A DNA stretch of 62,579 bases, from the NCBI GenBank assembly GCA_018883185.1, contig VEQP01000015.1, forward strand, positions 1-62,579, written 5' to 3'. The first letter of the stretch is position 1. The number at the start of each line of letters is the position of its first letter. This DNA comes from Nevskiaceae bacterium. GTDB lineage: Bacteria; Pseudomonadota; Gammaproteobacteria; Steroidobacterales; Steroidobacteraceae. Below, piece after piece: positions 35,095-46,217 of this stretch. The notes beneath the pieces were generated by a model. That model was given only the letters and a program-made list of their open reading frames with translations, searched no databases and was not told the DNA's origin. A program made the position numbers and the translations under genes.

Positions 35095-35476
35095 CGGGGT
35101 CGGTGATGATCGCGAGGCGACGCCCGCCGGGGCGCAGTGCGCGAGGACTTTGCCTCACGGGTACGCCCTGCGCTGCGAGCGTGGCGACAAACTCGTCGAT
35201 CTGGTGCACACCGATGCCGAGATGTCCGTTGTGACTCACGGCTTCGACGGGACCGATAGGCTCGTGCCAGAGCTCGAGCTGCATTCCTGCGCCGTCATCG
35301 CCGTTCGCACCCAAGAATACCAGCGTACGTGGGATTTCTGGAAAGGCGATGCGGCGTTGCTCGCGGAGGCCAAAGTGCCGCTCGTAAAAATCGAGCGAGC
35401 GCTGCAGGTCGCTGACGCGCAGCATGGCGTGCAGCAGCCGAGGCGATGTGAGCGGCCGAGGCGACTCAGGCGACAT
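35060..35476 (-). CDS. Glyoxalase-I-like VOC protein
   Basis: 138 residues of the lactoylglutathione-lyase type: RLLHAMLRVSDLQRSLDFYERHFGL, the metal ligands H in LLHAML and E in QLELWHE, HLGIGVHQID and the terminal DPDGHELELL. Single VOC domain, dimeric in the family. It is read with the FAD-oxidase gene upstream (11-bp overlap) and overlaps the Omp85 gene. Confidence 0.87.
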   Translation of the reverse strand: MSPESPRPLTSPRLLHAMLRVSDLQRSLDFYERHFGLREQRRIAFPEIPRTLVFLGANGDDGAGMQLELWHEPIGPVEAVSHNGHLGIGVHQIDEFVATLAAQGVPVRQSPRALRPGGRRLAIITDPDGHELELLALD

Positions 35477-36896
35477 TCAATACCTTTCCGGGGTTGAGGA
35501 TGCCATTAGGGTCGAGCGTACGTTTGAGCGTGCGCATCAGGTTCAGTTCCACCGGATCGGCGTAATGTTGCAGCTCGGCAAGCTTGGATTGCCCGATCCC
35601 GTGTTCGGCACTGAAACTGCCGCCTTCGTCTTGAACCAAATTGTGGATGATTCGACGGATCTCCTCGCGTCGCGCGGCCAGAGTGCCCGGGGGAACACCG
35701 CGCCGCTCATTCAAATTGAAATGCAGGTTGCCATCGCCCACGTGACCGTAGCAAACGAGGAAACCTTCGGCGACATGGGTCTCGAGCCACGCCGAGGCCC
35801 TGGCCACGAAGCGCGGCAATCGATCGATCGGGATCGAGACATCGTGCTTGAGGCTCATGCCCTCTAAGCGCTGGCTGTGCGGGATGTTCTCGCGAAGCTG
35901 CCAGAACTCACGCCGATCGCGCTCGCTCTGCGCGAGGACGGCATCGGTGGCAAGGCCGCGTTCCATGGCCTCGGCGAGTGCGTCCTCGAGCCGATGTTCG
36001 AGTGGCTCGCCGACGCGTGGACTCGTCAGTTCGCAGAGCACATACCAAGGCGAATCCGCGTCCAAGGGTCGGCGTGCCCCGGGGATGTGTCGCGTGACGA
36101 GTTCTAGCGCCACCGCCGGGATCAGTTCGAAGGAGCTGACCTGATCGCCGCTGGCCTCGCGCAGATGCGAGAGCAGCTGCACTGCGCGCTCGGGATCGGG
36201 GATGGCGACAAAGGCGGTGGCGCTGGCGCGAGGCGCAGGAAATAGTTTGAGGCTGGCTGCGGTGATCACGCCGAGCGTGCCCTCGGCGCCGATGAACAGT
36301 TGCCGCAGGTCATAGCCAGTGTTGTCCTTGCGTAGTGCAGTCAGTGATGAGAGCACGCGCCCGTCGGCCAGCACCACCTCGAGCCCAAGCGTGAGTTCGC
36401 GCATCATGCCGTAGCGCAGTACGTTGACCCCGCCTGCGTTCGTCGAGAGATTGCCGCCGATCTGGCAGCTGCCCTCGGCACCGAGTGACAAGGGAAAGAA
36501 ACGTTCAGCCGTCGCAGCGGCACGCTGCACGTCGGCGAGGATGCAGCCGGCTTCGACCACCATGGAATAGTTGGCCGGGTCGACGCTGCGGATCGCATTG
36601 AGACGGCGAAGCGAGAGCACGACCTGAGTGCCCGAGGCATCGGGCGTGGCGGCACCACAGTATCCGGTGTTGCCGCCCTGCGGCACCACAGGAATGCGCA
36701 GCGCGTTGCAGAGTTTCAATAGGCGGGACACGTCGGCAGTGCTGCGCGGTAGCGCGATACACAGCGCGCGCCCGCGATACGTACGCAACTGATCGATGTT
36801 GACCGCTTCGAGCGCGGTGGGCTCGGTGACGATGCAGTCTGCCCCGAGCAGCGTCGTCAGATGCTGCAACGGGGTTTGCGCGCCGCCCTGCATCAT
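35466..36896 (-). CDS. FAD-linked oxidase of the GlcD/D-2-hydroxyacid dehydrogenase type
   Basis: 476 residues from an ATGATG at 36896 that overlaps the cyclopropane-synthase stop. FAD_binding_4 with VPQGGNTGYCGAATPD, LSTNAGGVNVLRYG and EGTLGVITAASLKLFP; the FAD-oxidase C-terminal domain with HDVSIPIDRLP, GHVGDGNLHFN and SAEHGIGQSK. It most resembles D-2-hydroxyglutarate/D-lactate dehydrogenases. Translational coupling to a lipid-methylation gene is unexpected, but the domain content gives no lipid role. Confidence 0.87.
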   Translation of the reverse strand: MMQGGAQTPLQHLTTLLGADCIVTEPTALEAVNIDQLRTYRGRALCIALPRSTADVSRLLKLCNALRIPVVPQGGNTGYCGAATPDASGTQVVLSLRRLNAIRSVDPANYSMVVEAGCILADVQRAAATAERFFPLSLGAEGSCQIGGNLSTNAGGVNVLRYGMMRELTLGLEVVLADGRVLSSLTALRKDNTGYDLRQLFIGAEGTLGVITAASLKLFPAPRASATAFVAIPDPERAVQLLSHLREASGDQVSSFELIPAVALELVTRHIPGARRPLDADSPWYVLCELTSPRVGEPLEHRLEDALAEAMERGLATDAVLAQSERDRREFWQLRENIPHSQRLEGMSLKHDVSIPIDRLPRFVARASAWLETHVAEGFLVCYGHVGDGNLHFNLNERRGVPPGTLAARREEIRRIIHNLVQDEGGSFSAEHGIGQSKLAELQHYADPVELNLMRTLKRTLDPNGILNPGKVLNVA

Positions 36897-38194
36897 GGTC
36901 GGGCGAGTGAGGGCAGGCGGCAGTCGGGCTTGGTGAGCAGCAACTGCACGTCGCCCAGCTGCCGCTCCATGAAGCCACCCTCGCAGTAGCACAGGTAGTA
37001 CTCCCACATGCGCACGAAACTGTCGGGGTAGCCAAGAGACTTGACTCTCGGCAACTGACCAAAGAAATTCAGTCGCCACTCGCGCAAGGTACGCGCATAG
37101 TGCGGCCCAATGTCTTCGAGGTGGAAGATCTTCAGGTCCGTAGCCCGGGTCAGCGAGCGTGCGATGCATTCGACACTCGGGATGAAACTGCCCGGAAAAA
37201 TGAACCGCTGGATGAAATCCACCGACTTGCGTGCCTGTTCGTAAAACTGGTCCTGGATCGTGATGGCCTGCAGCAGCATGGCCCCGTGCGGCTCGAGCAG
37301 GCTCGAACACTTGCGCAGATAGGTGTCGAGGAAGTCAGCGCCCACGGCTTCGATCATCTCGATCGACATCGCCTTGTCGAAGCGACCTTTCAGGTCACGA
37401 TAGTCCTCGAGCAGTAGCGTGATGCGATCGCCGAGTCCGTGTTGGGCGATCTTTTCGCGGGTGTAGGCGTGCTGTTCGCTCGAGATTGTGGTGGTGGTGA
37501 CGTGGCAGCCGTAGTTTTTCGCGGCGTGGATCGCGAGACCGCCCCAGCCGGTGCCGATTTCCACCACCCGATCGCCGGGTTGTAGCCCCAGCTTGCGACA
37601 CACGGCGTCGAACTTGGCGAGCGAGGCGGCCTCGAGCGTCTCGACACCCTCGGCGAAAATACCGCAGGAATAGGCCATGGTCGGATCGAGCATGAGCTTG
37701 TACAGCTCGTTGCCAAGATCGTAGTGCGCCGAGATGTTACGGGCACTGCCCTGACGACTGTTGCGATTGAGATAATGGAAGGCCTTGAGCAGCGGCCGCG
37801 ACAGGAGCGACCAGCGGCTATCGAGATCGTTCATCATGTGCCGGTTGGCCACGAATAGACGCACGACTCCCGTCAGATCGTCGCAGCGCCAGAGTCCCCT
37901 AATGTAGGCTTCGCCGGCACCCACCGTGCCCCCGAACGCCGCATCGGCGTAGAGCTGCGGATGATCGACCTGCAGCGTGACTGTGAGATCTAGCCGTGGC
38001 GTGCGCCGACCGAAGCGATGACGTTGGCCGTTCCACTCTTCGATGATGAGTTCGCCATCGCGCATGGTCGCAAGGCGCGCCAATAGTAGACGGCGACCGA
38101 GCTGAGGGAGCACACCCGGAGCGTCGGCGGCGGCCAGATGCTCGTCGATGCGCGGCGGGTCGAGCGGAATGATGCTGTCGCGACGGCTATTCAT
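36893..38194 (-). CDS. cfa: Cyclopropane-fatty-acyl-phospholipid synthase
   Basis: 433 residues. The SAM site is VVEIGTGWGGLAIHAAKNYG; HYDLGNELYKLMLDPTMAYSCGIF contains the active-site Cys, and SIEMIEAVG the conserved Glu. The enzyme methylenates unsaturated phospholipid chains in the membrane. It overlaps DUF1365 upstream and the FAD oxidase downstream by 4 bp, showing tight coupling. The desaturase three genes upstream would supply the double bond substrate. Confidence 0.93.
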   Translation of the reverse strand: MNSRRDSIIPLDPPRIDEHLAAADAPGVLPQLGRRLLLARLATMRDGELIIEEWNGQRHRFGRRTPRLDLTVTLQVDHPQLYADAAFGGTVGAGEAYIRGLWRCDDLTGVVRLFVANRHMMNDLDSRWSLLSRPLLKAFHYLNRNSRQGSARNISAHYDLGNELYKLMLDPTMAYSCGIFAEGVETLEAASLAKFDAVCRKLGLQPGDRVVEIGTGWGGLAIHAAKNYGCHVTTTTISSEQHAYTREKIAQHGLGDRITLLLEDYRDLKGRFDKAMSIEMIEAVGADFLDTYLRKCSSLLEPHGAMLLQAITIQDQFYEQARKSVDFIQRFIFPGSFIPSVECIARSLTRATDLKIFHLEDIGPHYARTLREWRLNFFGQLPRVKSLGYPDSFVRMWEYYLCYCEGGFMERQLGDVQLLLTKPDCRLPSLARP

Positions 38195-38943
38195 GCGGGA
38201 TGGGTAAAGAAGGGTGTGCGTTTAAGAAGCAGGCGGAGGGCCTGCCAGTAAATCATGACGCTGACCTTGACGGTGACGAGCGGGAAACGGAGCAAGGCCC
38301 GTGCAAGTGAAGCGTGTGTGATGGGTTCACGGTGCAGGGTCAAGGTGGCATCGAACTGCGATGCACCTTCGCGCCAGTTTTCCATGTGCACCTGCAGCGT
38401 CTCCGCGGGCACGGAAAAACGCCAGTCATAGCGCATGTCCATGGGCAGGAACGGCGAGACATGGAACGCTTTGTCGAATTGCCAGCGCATTACTTGCTGC
38501 CCGACTCGCTCAGCGTCGGTCACGCGCAACACGTAGGCGTGCCGCTCGTCCCAAGGGGTGTTGGTGATTTCCGCCACGATGCTCTCCAGCCGCTCACCTG
38601 CGGCATCGAACACGTAGTAGAAACTGACCGGATTGAAGTTGTAACCGAAGTAGCGGACGTGGGTCAGCAGGCGGATAGGTCCGGTCGGGCGGATGCCGGT
38701 GACCTCAGCCACTCGATCGCGCACGGCCGTATCGAGCGGCACCGCCGGGTCGCCGAGGAAATCAGCGCGTCGGAACCAAGCGACAGCGGGTCGACGGGCC
38801 GACCATAGCCAGAACCGATCGAAGAGCTGTGGCAATTCGGCGAGATCGACGTAAGCGAAGAACAGCCGATATCGGAACGCATTGCGGCGCGGTCCGAAAC
38901 GGCGATGGCGGATGAGTCCGGTATAGAGGCAGCTGGCGGTCAT
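38191..38943 (-). CDS. DUF1365 protein
   Basis: 250 residues. ASCLYTGLIRHRRFGPRRNAFRYRLF at the start and VRYFGYNFNPVSFYYVFD in the middle are diagnostic for DUF1365, a family of unknown activity that regularly accompanies cyclopropane synthase and a COG2907 FAD protein. It overlaps both neighbours by 4 bp. No signal peptide. Confidence 0.92.
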   Translation of the reverse strand: MTASCLYTGLIRHRRFGPRRNAFRYRLFFAYVDLAELPQLFDRFWLWSARRPAVAWFRRADFLGDPAVPLDTAVRDRVAEVTGIRPTGPIRLLTHVRYFGYNFNPVSFYYVFDAAGERLESIVAEITNTPWDERHAYVLRVTDAERVGQQVMRWQFDKAFHVSPFLPMDMRYDWRFSVPAETLQVHMENWREGASQFDATLTLHREPITHASLARALLRFPLVTVKVSVMIYWQALRLLLKRTPFFTHPA

Positions 38944-40280
38944 GAACCGCCAGATTCTCGCAGACTCCGCCGCGCCGGCTCCAGCACGGGCGCATTCGGT
39001 GGGGTCCCCCCGGTCAGCAGCGCCAGATCCTTCAGGGCCCAGAGGCCGCTGACCACCCCGTCTTCGTGGAAGCCGTAGCGCCAGTAGGCGCCACAGTAGA
39101 CGCTGCGTCGCTGTCCACTGATCAGGCTGCGTTGGCTTTGCGCGGCCACGGCCTGCGGCGTGTAGACCGGGTGATGGTAGGTGTAGCGCCCAAGAACGGC
39201 GTTGGGGTCGATGTCGGCACTGCGGTTCAAAGTCACGAGGAAGCGCACCGGGGCCTCAAGGCTCTGCAGCACGTTCATGTCATAGGTCAACGCAACTCGT
39301 TCGGTGTCCGGGTCGAGCAGATGGTAGTTCCAGGCCGCTCGCGCGAGCGGTGTGCGTGGCAGAACGCGCTCGTCGGTGTGCAGCACGGCATCGTTTGCCT
39401 GGTAAGGGAAGGCACCCAGAATTTGCCGCTCCGCCTCGCTGGCATCGGCCAGCATGCCGAGGGCCTGATCGCTGTGGCAGGCGAAGACCACATGATCGAA
39501 GCGATCGGTATGCCCATTCCCGCTCGTGATAGCGACGCCGCCCTCATCGCGCCGAACTTCCCGCACCGGTTCGCGCAGGCGGACGTTGCCTTTGAACAGG
39601 GTTTGCCAGCGGCGCACGTATTCGCGTGAGCCACCGGTGACGGTCCGCCACGTCGGTCGGTCATCGACATTGAGAAAGCCATGACGGTCGAAGAAATCAA
39701 CGAAGAATCGTGCCGGAAAATCCAGCATGCCACGCCCCGTGGCTGACCAGATCGCCCGACCCATCGGGATGATGTAGCGTTCGACGAAGACGCTCGAGTA
39801 GCGTTCGCGCCGCAGATACTCGCCGAGCGTGAGGGCCTGCAAGGCTGCAGCCTCTGCCGGATCGCTGGGCGTGCGCAGCAATTCGCGGGCTTTGCCATTG
39901 AACCGTAGGATGTCGGCGATCATGCGCAGGAATCGCGGGTTGAACGCGTTGCGCCGCTGCGCAAACAAGGAATTGATCGAGGTGCCGTTATACTCGAGAC
40001 CGCTGCGCTCGCAACGCAGCGAGAAACTCATGTTCGACCATTGCCAGCGGGCACCGAGCTCGCCTAGCAGTGCGATGAAATTCGGGTAGGTCCAATCATT
40101 GAAGACGATGAACCCCGTGTCGACGGCGTACTGCCGTCCGCCCCACTCGACATCCACCGTGGCTGTGTGACCGCCAAGAGCGGCGTTGGCCTCGTAGAGC
40201 ACGACCTCGTGCTCGCGCTGCGCGTGCCAGGCGACGGTGAGGCCTGCAATGCCGCTGCCGACGATGGCAATGCGTGCCAT
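38940..40280 (-). CDS. FAD/NAD(P)-binding oxidoreductase (COG2907 amine-oxidase-like)
   Basis: 446 residues. The N-terminal dinucleotide site IAIVGSGIAGLTVAWHA and YEANAALGGHTATVD, then DTGFIVFNDWTYPNF, are those of the COG2907 group linked to unusual fatty-acid synthesis. It starts 2 bp after the desaturase stop and overlaps DUF1365 by 4 bp. In some proteobacteria the relatives of this gene belong to furan or methyl fatty-acid loci. Confidence 0.88.
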   Translation of the reverse strand: MARIAIVGSGIAGLTVAWHAQREHEVVLYEANAALGGHTATVDVEWGGRQYAVDTGFIVFNDWTYPNFIALLGELGARWQWSNMSFSLRCERSGLEYNGTSINSLFAQRRNAFNPRFLRMIADILRFNGKARELLRTPSDPAEAAALQALTLGEYLRRERYSSVFVERYIIPMGRAIWSATGRGMLDFPARFFVDFFDRHGFLNVDDRPTWRTVTGGSREYVRRWQTLFKGNVRLREPVREVRRDEGGVAITSGNGHTDRFDHVVFACHSDQALGMLADASEAERQILGAFPYQANDAVLHTDERVLPRTPLARAAWNYHLLDPDTERVALTYDMNVLQSLEAPVRFLVTLNRSADIDPNAVLGRYTYHHPVYTPQAVAAQSQRSLISGQRRSVYCGAYWRYGFHEDGVVSGLWALKDLALLTGGTPPNAPVLEPARRSLRESGGS

Positions 40281-40281
40281 G

Positions 40282-41244
<963 letters not shown>

Positions 41245-41265
41245 GGGACGAGGCGAACCGTCGGC

Positions 41266-42153
41266 TTATCGCAAACCATGCTGTCGCTTGAGAGCGTCGA
41301 TACGCTCATCGAGCGGCGGATGGCTCATGAACAACCGCTTCAAGCCGCTCGGCGTGCCGGCACTGATACCGAACGCCGCCATCTGCTCCGGCAGACCCTC
41401 CGGCTGATGCGCACGCTTGAGCGCTTCGAGCGCGCCCACCATCGCCGCAGGGCTGGCGAGCAGGGCACCGGCCGCGTCGGCACGGAACTCACGCTTGCGT
41501 GAGAACCAGGAGACGATGATGCTCGCCAAGATACCGAGCAGCAGCTCGGCAACCAGCACCACGCCGAAGTAGGCGATGCCGCCGCCGTTCTCGTTCTTGA
41601 AAATCACCTTGTCGACGAAGTTGCCGATGATGCGGGCGAGGAAGATCACGAAGGTGTTGACCACGCCCTGAATCAGCGTGAGCGTCACCATATCGCCGTT
41701 GGCGACGTGACCGATTTCGTGGCCGAGAACGGCTTCGACCTCTTCCTTGCGCATGCGCTGCAACAGCCCGGTGCTGACCGCAACGAGCGCCTTGTTTTTG
41801 TTCGCACCCGTGGCAAAGGCATTGGGTTCCGCAGAGTCGAAGATGCCGACCTCAGGCATGCCGATCCCGGCTTCCTGCGCCTGCGCGCGCACGGTGTCGA
41901 CGATCCAACGCTCCACATTGTCGCGCGGCTGCTCGATGATGCGCACGCCCATCATGCGTTTGGCGCTCCACTTCGACATCAGCAGCGAGATGATGGCGCC
42001 GCCGAAGCCAAACACCGCGGCGAATATCAGCAGCCCGTAGGCGCTGCCGCCCTGCGCGGCGATGTACTGGTCGATGCCGAGGATGCGCATGACGATCGAC
42101 AGCACGAACACCACGGCGAGGTTGGTGACGAGGAAGAGCAGAATGCGTTTCAT
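41266..42153 (-). CDS. htpX: Membrane zinc protease HtpX
   Basis: 295 residues. Two N-terminal membrane helices, the metalloprotease site [12 protein letters not shown], a hydrophobic pair at [18 protein letters not shown] and [19 protein letters not shown], and [11 protein letters not shown] with the third zinc ligand. It performs quality control of inner-membrane proteins in the cytoplasm-facing active site. Start [13 protein letters not shown] is the standard HtpX beginning. Confidence 0.94.
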   Translation of the reverse strand: MKRILLFLVTNLAVVFVLSIVMRILGIDQYIAAQGGSAYGLLIFAAVFGFGGAIISLLMSKWSAKRMMGVRIIEQPRDNVERWIVDTVRAQAQEAGIGMPEVGIFDSAEPNAFATGANKNKALVAVSTGLLQRMRKEEVEAVLGHEIGHVANGDMVTLTLIQGVVNTFVIFLARIIGNFVDKVIFKNENGGGIAYFGVVLVAELLLGILASIIVSWFSRKREFRADAAGALLASPAAMVGALEALKRAHQPEGLPEQMAAFGISAGTPSGLKRLFMSHPPLDERIDALKRQHGLR

Positions 42154-42322
42154 GGCGGGTCGTAAACTCCTAGTAAGTGGCGGGCCGGCCTGGCCCAACT
42201 GGTGATTGGACTCATTCCAGTTCGGTCAGTTCGGCGGTGAGTGCAAATTTATCCGGGTCTCACGCGTACCGCTAGAGGTTGGGCCGGATCTTTCAAATTC
42301 AATGCCTTAGCGGCAGTCCCGG
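42154..42322. other. Intergenic region between the VIT transporter and htpX
   Basis: 169 bp. It contains an AGGAG upstream of htpX (on the minus strand), the palindromic GGCCGGCCTGGCC near 42182 and otherwise unremarkable sequence. Heat-shock (sigma32) elements for htpX were not recognised by eye. Confidence 0.4.
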
Positions 42323-43363
42323 TCAGCCGATGGCGACCCCCAGGAGGCGACCGACGAACCAGGACAGCAGGCCTGCTCCGCCGCCGATGAGCACCATCCG
42401 GGCGGCGCCGGTCCAGGCGCCGCGACCGGTGAAGAGGCTGATGGCAAGCCCCACGAGGGCAAGGGCCAGCAGGGTCAGGCCCACGGTCCAACCGATCGTG
42501 ACCGTGGCGCTCCATTGCAATGCCGGGGCTGCAAGAAATGGCAGCAACGGCAGGATGGCGCCGATCGAGAACGCCAGGAAGGACGAACTCGCCGCGCCGA
42601 GCGGTGAGCCCAGATCGTCAGGGTTGAGCCCGAGCTCCTCGCGCGCCAACACGTCCAAGGCCTGCTCAGGACGGGTGACCAGCGTGCGGGTCATCTCGCG
42701 TGCCTTATCGAGGTCCATGCCGCGGGCTGCGTAGATCAGCGCCAGCTCCTCGGCTTCCTCTTCCGGATACTCGTCGAGCTCTTCTTTCTCGAGGGCGATC
42801 TGGTACTCATACATATCTCTCTGCGAGCGTACCGATACGTACTCTCCGGCCGCCATCGACAGCGCACCGGCCAGCAGCCCGGCAACGCCGGTCATCAGCA
42901 CCATGCGCGGTTCTGCGCCGGCGCCGGCTACACCCATCACGAGGGCTGCGTTCGAGACGAGTCCGTCATTGACGCCGAAGACGCTTGCTCGAAGGTTCCC
43001 ACCCGACAGGCCGCGATGGCGTTGACCGACTTCGCTGACCGAAGTGGGCATGAGGTGGCCGGGCGCCGCCGGGGCGGTGTAAGCCGACACCCCGCGCAAT
43101 TTCATCGCAGCGAGCAGTGCGCGCGAATTGCGTGGCCCGAAGCGCGCCACCAGTGAGGCCACGATGCGGGCACGCAAGGCGGGGGAGAATCGATAGTCGC
43201 GATCAGGCTGTAGCGCCTGCCACTTCAAGGCCTGCTCTTCGGCAGCGGCACCCAACTGAAGAAACATTTGCCGCTTGATGGAATCCGGTTCGCACGCGGC
43301 GACCTTGGAATACAACCAAGCCGATTCCTTTTCGTGGTACCAACTGTCGAGTGAGTTGCTCAC
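42323..43363 (-). CDS. VIT1/CCC1-family metal transporter with ferritin-like N-terminal domain
   Basis: 346 residues. The N-terminal ~100 residues are helical with KESAWLYSKVAA and AAAEEQALKW, Glu-containing helices of the rubrerythrin/ferritin-like type; the C-terminal part has VIT-family FGVNDGLVSNAALVMGVAGAG, MAAGEYVSVRSQRD with EKEELDEYPEEEAEEL, and three late membrane helices. Such fusions (MbfA-like) export Fe2+ or Mn2+. The acidic-tail gene 9 bp upstream may be co-transcribed. Confidence 0.88.
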   Translation of the reverse strand: MSNSLDSWYHEKESAWLYSKVAACEPDSIKRQMFLQLGAAAEEQALKWQALQPDRDYRFSPALRARIVASLVARFGPRNSRALLAAMKLRGVSAYTAPAAPGHLMPTSVSEVGQRHRGLSGGNLRASVFGVNDGLVSNAALVMGVAGAGAEPRMVLMTGVAGLLAGALSMAAGEYVSVRSQRDMYEYQIALEKEELDEYPEEEAEELALIYAARGMDLDKAREMTRTLVTRPEQALDVLAREELGLNPDDLGSPLGAASSSFLAFSIGAILPLLPFLAAPALQWSATVTIGWTVGLTLLALALVGLAISLFTGRGAWTGAARMVLIGGGAGLLSWFVGRLLGVAIG

Positions 43364-43372
43364 GACCGCGGG

Positions 43373-43708
43373 TCAGCGCTCACGGCCGTCATCGCCGTCG
43401 TCGTCTTCCCAGTCATCCTCGTCGTCGTCCCAGTCGTCGTCCTCGTCTTCGTCTTCGTCGAGCTCCTCATCCTCGTCCTCTTCGTCCTCATCTTCGTCCT
43501 CCGACCAGCCCTCGGGCTCCTCGATGAGTTCGAGGTCGAGCTCGTGCCACTCCTCGACGTCGAGTTCGTCGATTTCACCATCGAGATATTCGATCTCGAT
43601 GAGTTCGGCATCTTCGTCGACCGACAGGACGCGAAAGGTCTCCTCGTCATCGACGTTTTCGTACCATTGTCCCTTGACGGGTTCATTGTCTCTGCTCACG
43701 GCGCTCAC
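43373..43708 (-). CDS. DUF6763-like protein with polyacidic tail
   Basis: 111 residues: a short beta-rich N-terminal domain (VKGQWYENVDDEETFRVLSVDED) of the DUF6763 type, followed by about 45 residues made almost wholly of Asp and Glu. The region reads as a Ser-rich frame on the other strand, but the acidic reading has the start, conserved Trp/Tyr residues and position ahead of the metal transporter. Acidic tails can bind metal ions or basic proteins; its function is unknown. Confidence 0.8.
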   Translation of the reverse strand: MSAVSRDNEPVKGQWYENVDDEETFRVLSVDEDAELIEIEYLDGEIDELDVEEWHELDLELIEEPEGWSEDEDEDEEDEDEELDEDEDEDDDWDDDEDDWEDDDGDDGRER

Positions 43709-43788
43709 CTCGATGCGGCGTTGGTCGAATCCGCAGCGGATTTTACTGCGACTCTGATCTATAGTGCCAACGAAGTGGACAGCGGCTG

Positions 43789-44931
43789 ATGCCCGGCAAG
43801 ACTCCCAACACCCCGACCCCCAACCCCCTGCAGCGAGCGCGACGCGTCGTCATCAAGGTGGGTTCGGCCCTGCTCGTCGATGCGGCGAGTGGACGGCTGA
43901 ACCGCGCCTGGCTCGAGACGCTCGTGGCCGACGTCGTTCGGCTGCACCGTCAGGGCAAGGAAGTGGTGCTGGTGTCCTCGGGTGCCATCGCCCTAGGCCG
44001 GCGACATCTAGGCTTACCCAAGGGCCCGTTGCGGCTCGAAGAGAGTCAGGCGGCTGCCGCGGTAGGGCAGATCCGCTTGGCGCACGCGTACAAAGAGTTG
44101 CTCGAGCAGTGGGATCTGCAGGTGGCGCAGGTGTTGCTCACGCTCGAGGACAGCGAGCAGCGTCAGCGCTATCTGAACGCGCGAGCGACCTTGAGTGCGC
44201 TACTGGCGCGTGGTGCGGTGCCCGTCATCAACGAGAATGACACGGTGGCGACGGCGGAGATCCGCTACGGTGACAATGATCGGCTGGCTGCCCGAGTTGC
44301 GCAGATGATCAGCGCCGATTGCGTGATCCTGCTCTCCGACATCGATGGTCTCTACACGGCGGACCCGCACCGTGACCCGAATGCGCAGTTCATTCCGCTG
44401 GTGCGCGAGATCACCCCGCAGATCGAGGCCATGGGCGGCGAGTCCGCCTCGGATATGGGCCGCGGCGGTATGGCGACGAAGATCATCGCCGCGCGCATCG
44501 CCGTGGCTGCCGGGTGTCATTTCTGTATTGCGGCCGGCGCTCCGCGTCACCCCGTGCGGCGCATCGAACAAGGCGGGCGCAGTACTTGGTTTCGACCGTC
44601 GGCTTCGCCTGTAGCGGCGCGCAAGCAATGGATTGCCGGCACCTTGAAGCCCGCCGGTGTACTGCGCGTGGACGATGGGGCCGCGCGCGCGTTGCGCGCC
44701 GGCAAGAGTTTGCTGCCTGCGGGCGTGACGGCCGTGCAGGGTCGTTTCGAACGGGGCGATACGGTGAGCGTGCAGAGCAGCGATGGGCGGGAACTTGCGC
44801 GAGGCATCGTCGCTTACTCGGATAGCGAGGCGCTGCGGATCTTGGGTCGCCGCAGCGAAGAGATTCCCGCCGTGCTGGGTTTTGCCGGGCGGGATGAACT
44901 CATTCACCGTGACGATTTGGTGCTGTCATGA
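43789..44931 (+). CDS. proB: Glutamate 5-kinase
   Basis: 380 residues: amino-acid kinase domain with [42 protein letters not shown] and [11 protein letters not shown], then a C-terminal PUA domain ([18 protein letters not shown]...). First enzyme of proline synthesis: ATP plus glutamate to glutamyl-5-phosphate. ATG 43789. Its stop overlaps proA in ATGA. Confidence 0.95.
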   Translation: MPGKTPNTPTPNPLQRARRVVIKVGSALLVDAASGRLNRAWLETLVADVVRLHRQGKEVVLVSSGAIALGRRHLGLPKGPLRLEESQAAAAVGQIRLAHAYKELLEQWDLQVAQVLLTLEDSEQRQRYLNARATLSALLARGAVPVINENDTVATAEIRYGDNDRLAARVAQMISADCVILLSDIDGLYTADPHRDPNAQFIPLVREITPQIEAMGGESASDMGRGGMATKIIAARIAVAAGCHFCIAAGAPRHPVRRIEQGGRSTWFRPSASPVAARKQWIAGTLKPAGVLRVDDGAARALRAGKSLLPAGVTAVQGRFERGDTVSVQSSDGRELARGIVAYSDSEALRILGRRSEEIPAVLGFAGRDELIHRDDLVLS

Positions 44932-46217
44932 GCACCGCTGCAGTCACCGCAGCGCAGGGCGAACTGCCGCGCTTCATGCGTCGTTTGGGTGAGCAGGCGG
45001 TGGCAGCGCAGGCGACGTTGGCGCGTAGCACGGCAGCCTCGCGGGATACGGCGCTGCGGGCGGCGGCTCGCGCGGTGCGGCAGCAGGCTGCGCAGATTCT
45101 TGCCGCCAACGCTCTGGACATGGCCGAGGGCGAGCAGAAAGGCTTGTCTGCCGCGATGCTCGATCGGCTGCGCCTCGATGCCTCACGGCTCGAGGCCATT
45201 GCGCGTGGACTTGAGCAGATCGCCGAGTTGCCCGATCCGCTCGGTCGGGTGCTTGCGCAGTGGCGTCGTCCGAATGGTTTGCTGATTCGGCGCGTGGCGG
45301 TGCCGCTCGGGGTGATCGGCATCATTTACGAGAGCCGACCAAACGTGACGGCCGATGCCGGTGCGTTGTGCCTGAAGTCGGGCAATGCCGTCATCCTGCG
45401 CGGGGGCTCGGAGAGCCTGCGCTCGAGTGCTGCGATCCATGCCGCGCTCGTCGAGGGTTTGCGTGCCGCGCACTTGCCGGAAGCGGCGATCCAGCTCGTG
45501 CCCGTGGCTGATCGCGAGGCTGTCGGCTTGATGCTCTCGGGTATGACGGAGTTCATCGACGTGCTAGTGCCGCGAGGCGGCAAAGGGCTCGTGGCTCGCG
45601 TGCAGCAGGAGGCGAGGGTGCCGGTGATCGGTCACCTTGATGGCAATTGCCACGTCTATGTCGATCGCGCGGCGGAGGTGTCGATGGCGGTCGCCATCGT
45701 GCTCAACTCCAAATTGCGGCGCACCGGCGTATGCGGTGCCGCCGAGACGCTACTCGTCGATCGTGAGGCGCCGGCAGGCCACCTCTCGGCGTTGGTGAAT
45801 GCACTGCTCGATGCGGGCTGCGAAGTGCGCGGCGATGCCGCGGTGCAGGCGGTCGATGCGCGCGTGCACCCTGCGAGCGAGTCGGACTGGTCCACCGAAT
45901 ACCTTGACGCCATCATCGCGGTGCGTGTGGTGGCTGGGGTCGAAGAAGCGATCGAGCACATCGCCCGCTACGGTTCTGGCCACACCGAATCGATCGTCAC
46001 ACAGGATGCGGCGACGGCGCGTATTTTTCTGGAGCGTGTCGACAGCGCCATCGTGCTGCACAACGCGTCGACACAGTTCGCCGATGGCGGCGAATTCGGC
46101 ATGGGTGCCGAGATCGGCATCTCCACCGATCGGTTCCACGCACGCGGCCCCGTGGGTGTCGAACAATTGACGAGCTACAAATACGTGCTTGAGGGCTCGG
46201 GTCAGATCAGACCGTAG
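44928..46217 (+). CDS. proA: Glutamate-5-semialdehyde dehydrogenase
   Basis: 429 residues. [36 protein letters not shown], and the catalytic Cys region [17 protein letters not shown] with GHTESIVTQ and [18 protein letters not shown]. Second step of proline synthesis, reducing glutamyl-5-phosphate. It overlaps the convergent MoaE-MoeB gene by 11 bp. Confidence 0.95.
   Translation: MSTAAVTAAQGELPRFMRRLGEQAVAAQATLARSTAASRDTALRAAARAVRQQAAQILAANALDMAEGEQKGLSAAMLDRLRLDASRLEAIARGLEQIAELPDPLGRVLAQWRRPNGLLIRRVAVPLGVIGIIYESRPNVTADAGALCLKSGNAVILRGGSESLRSSAAIHAALVEGLRAAHLPEAAIQLVPVADREAVGLMLSGMTEFIDVLVPRGGKGLVARVQQEARVPVIGHLDGNCHVYVDRAAEVSMAVAIVLNSKLRRTGVCGAAETLLVDREAPAGHLSALVNALLDAGCEVRGDAAVQAVDARVHPASESDWSTEYLDAIIAVRVVAGVEEAIEHIARYGSGHTESIVTQDAATARIFLERVDSAIVLHNASTQFADGGEFGMGAEIGISTDRFHARGPVGVEQLTSYKYVLEGSGQIRP

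Noticed and set aside
35466-36896. FAD oxidase as a TmsA-like fatty-acid methyl-reducing enzyme because it overlaps a CFA synthase
   Set aside because: It has the full FAD-oxidase C-terminal domain with HVGDGNLHFN and SAEHGIGQSK, which marks GlcD/D-2-hydroxyacid dehydrogenases; only context suggested the lipid role.
43275-43757. Serine-run open frame (plus strand) opposite the acidic protein
   Set aside because: It is the complement of GAN/GAY acidic codons in the minus-strand gene, giving Ser runs; no independent start or ribosome-binding site is seen.
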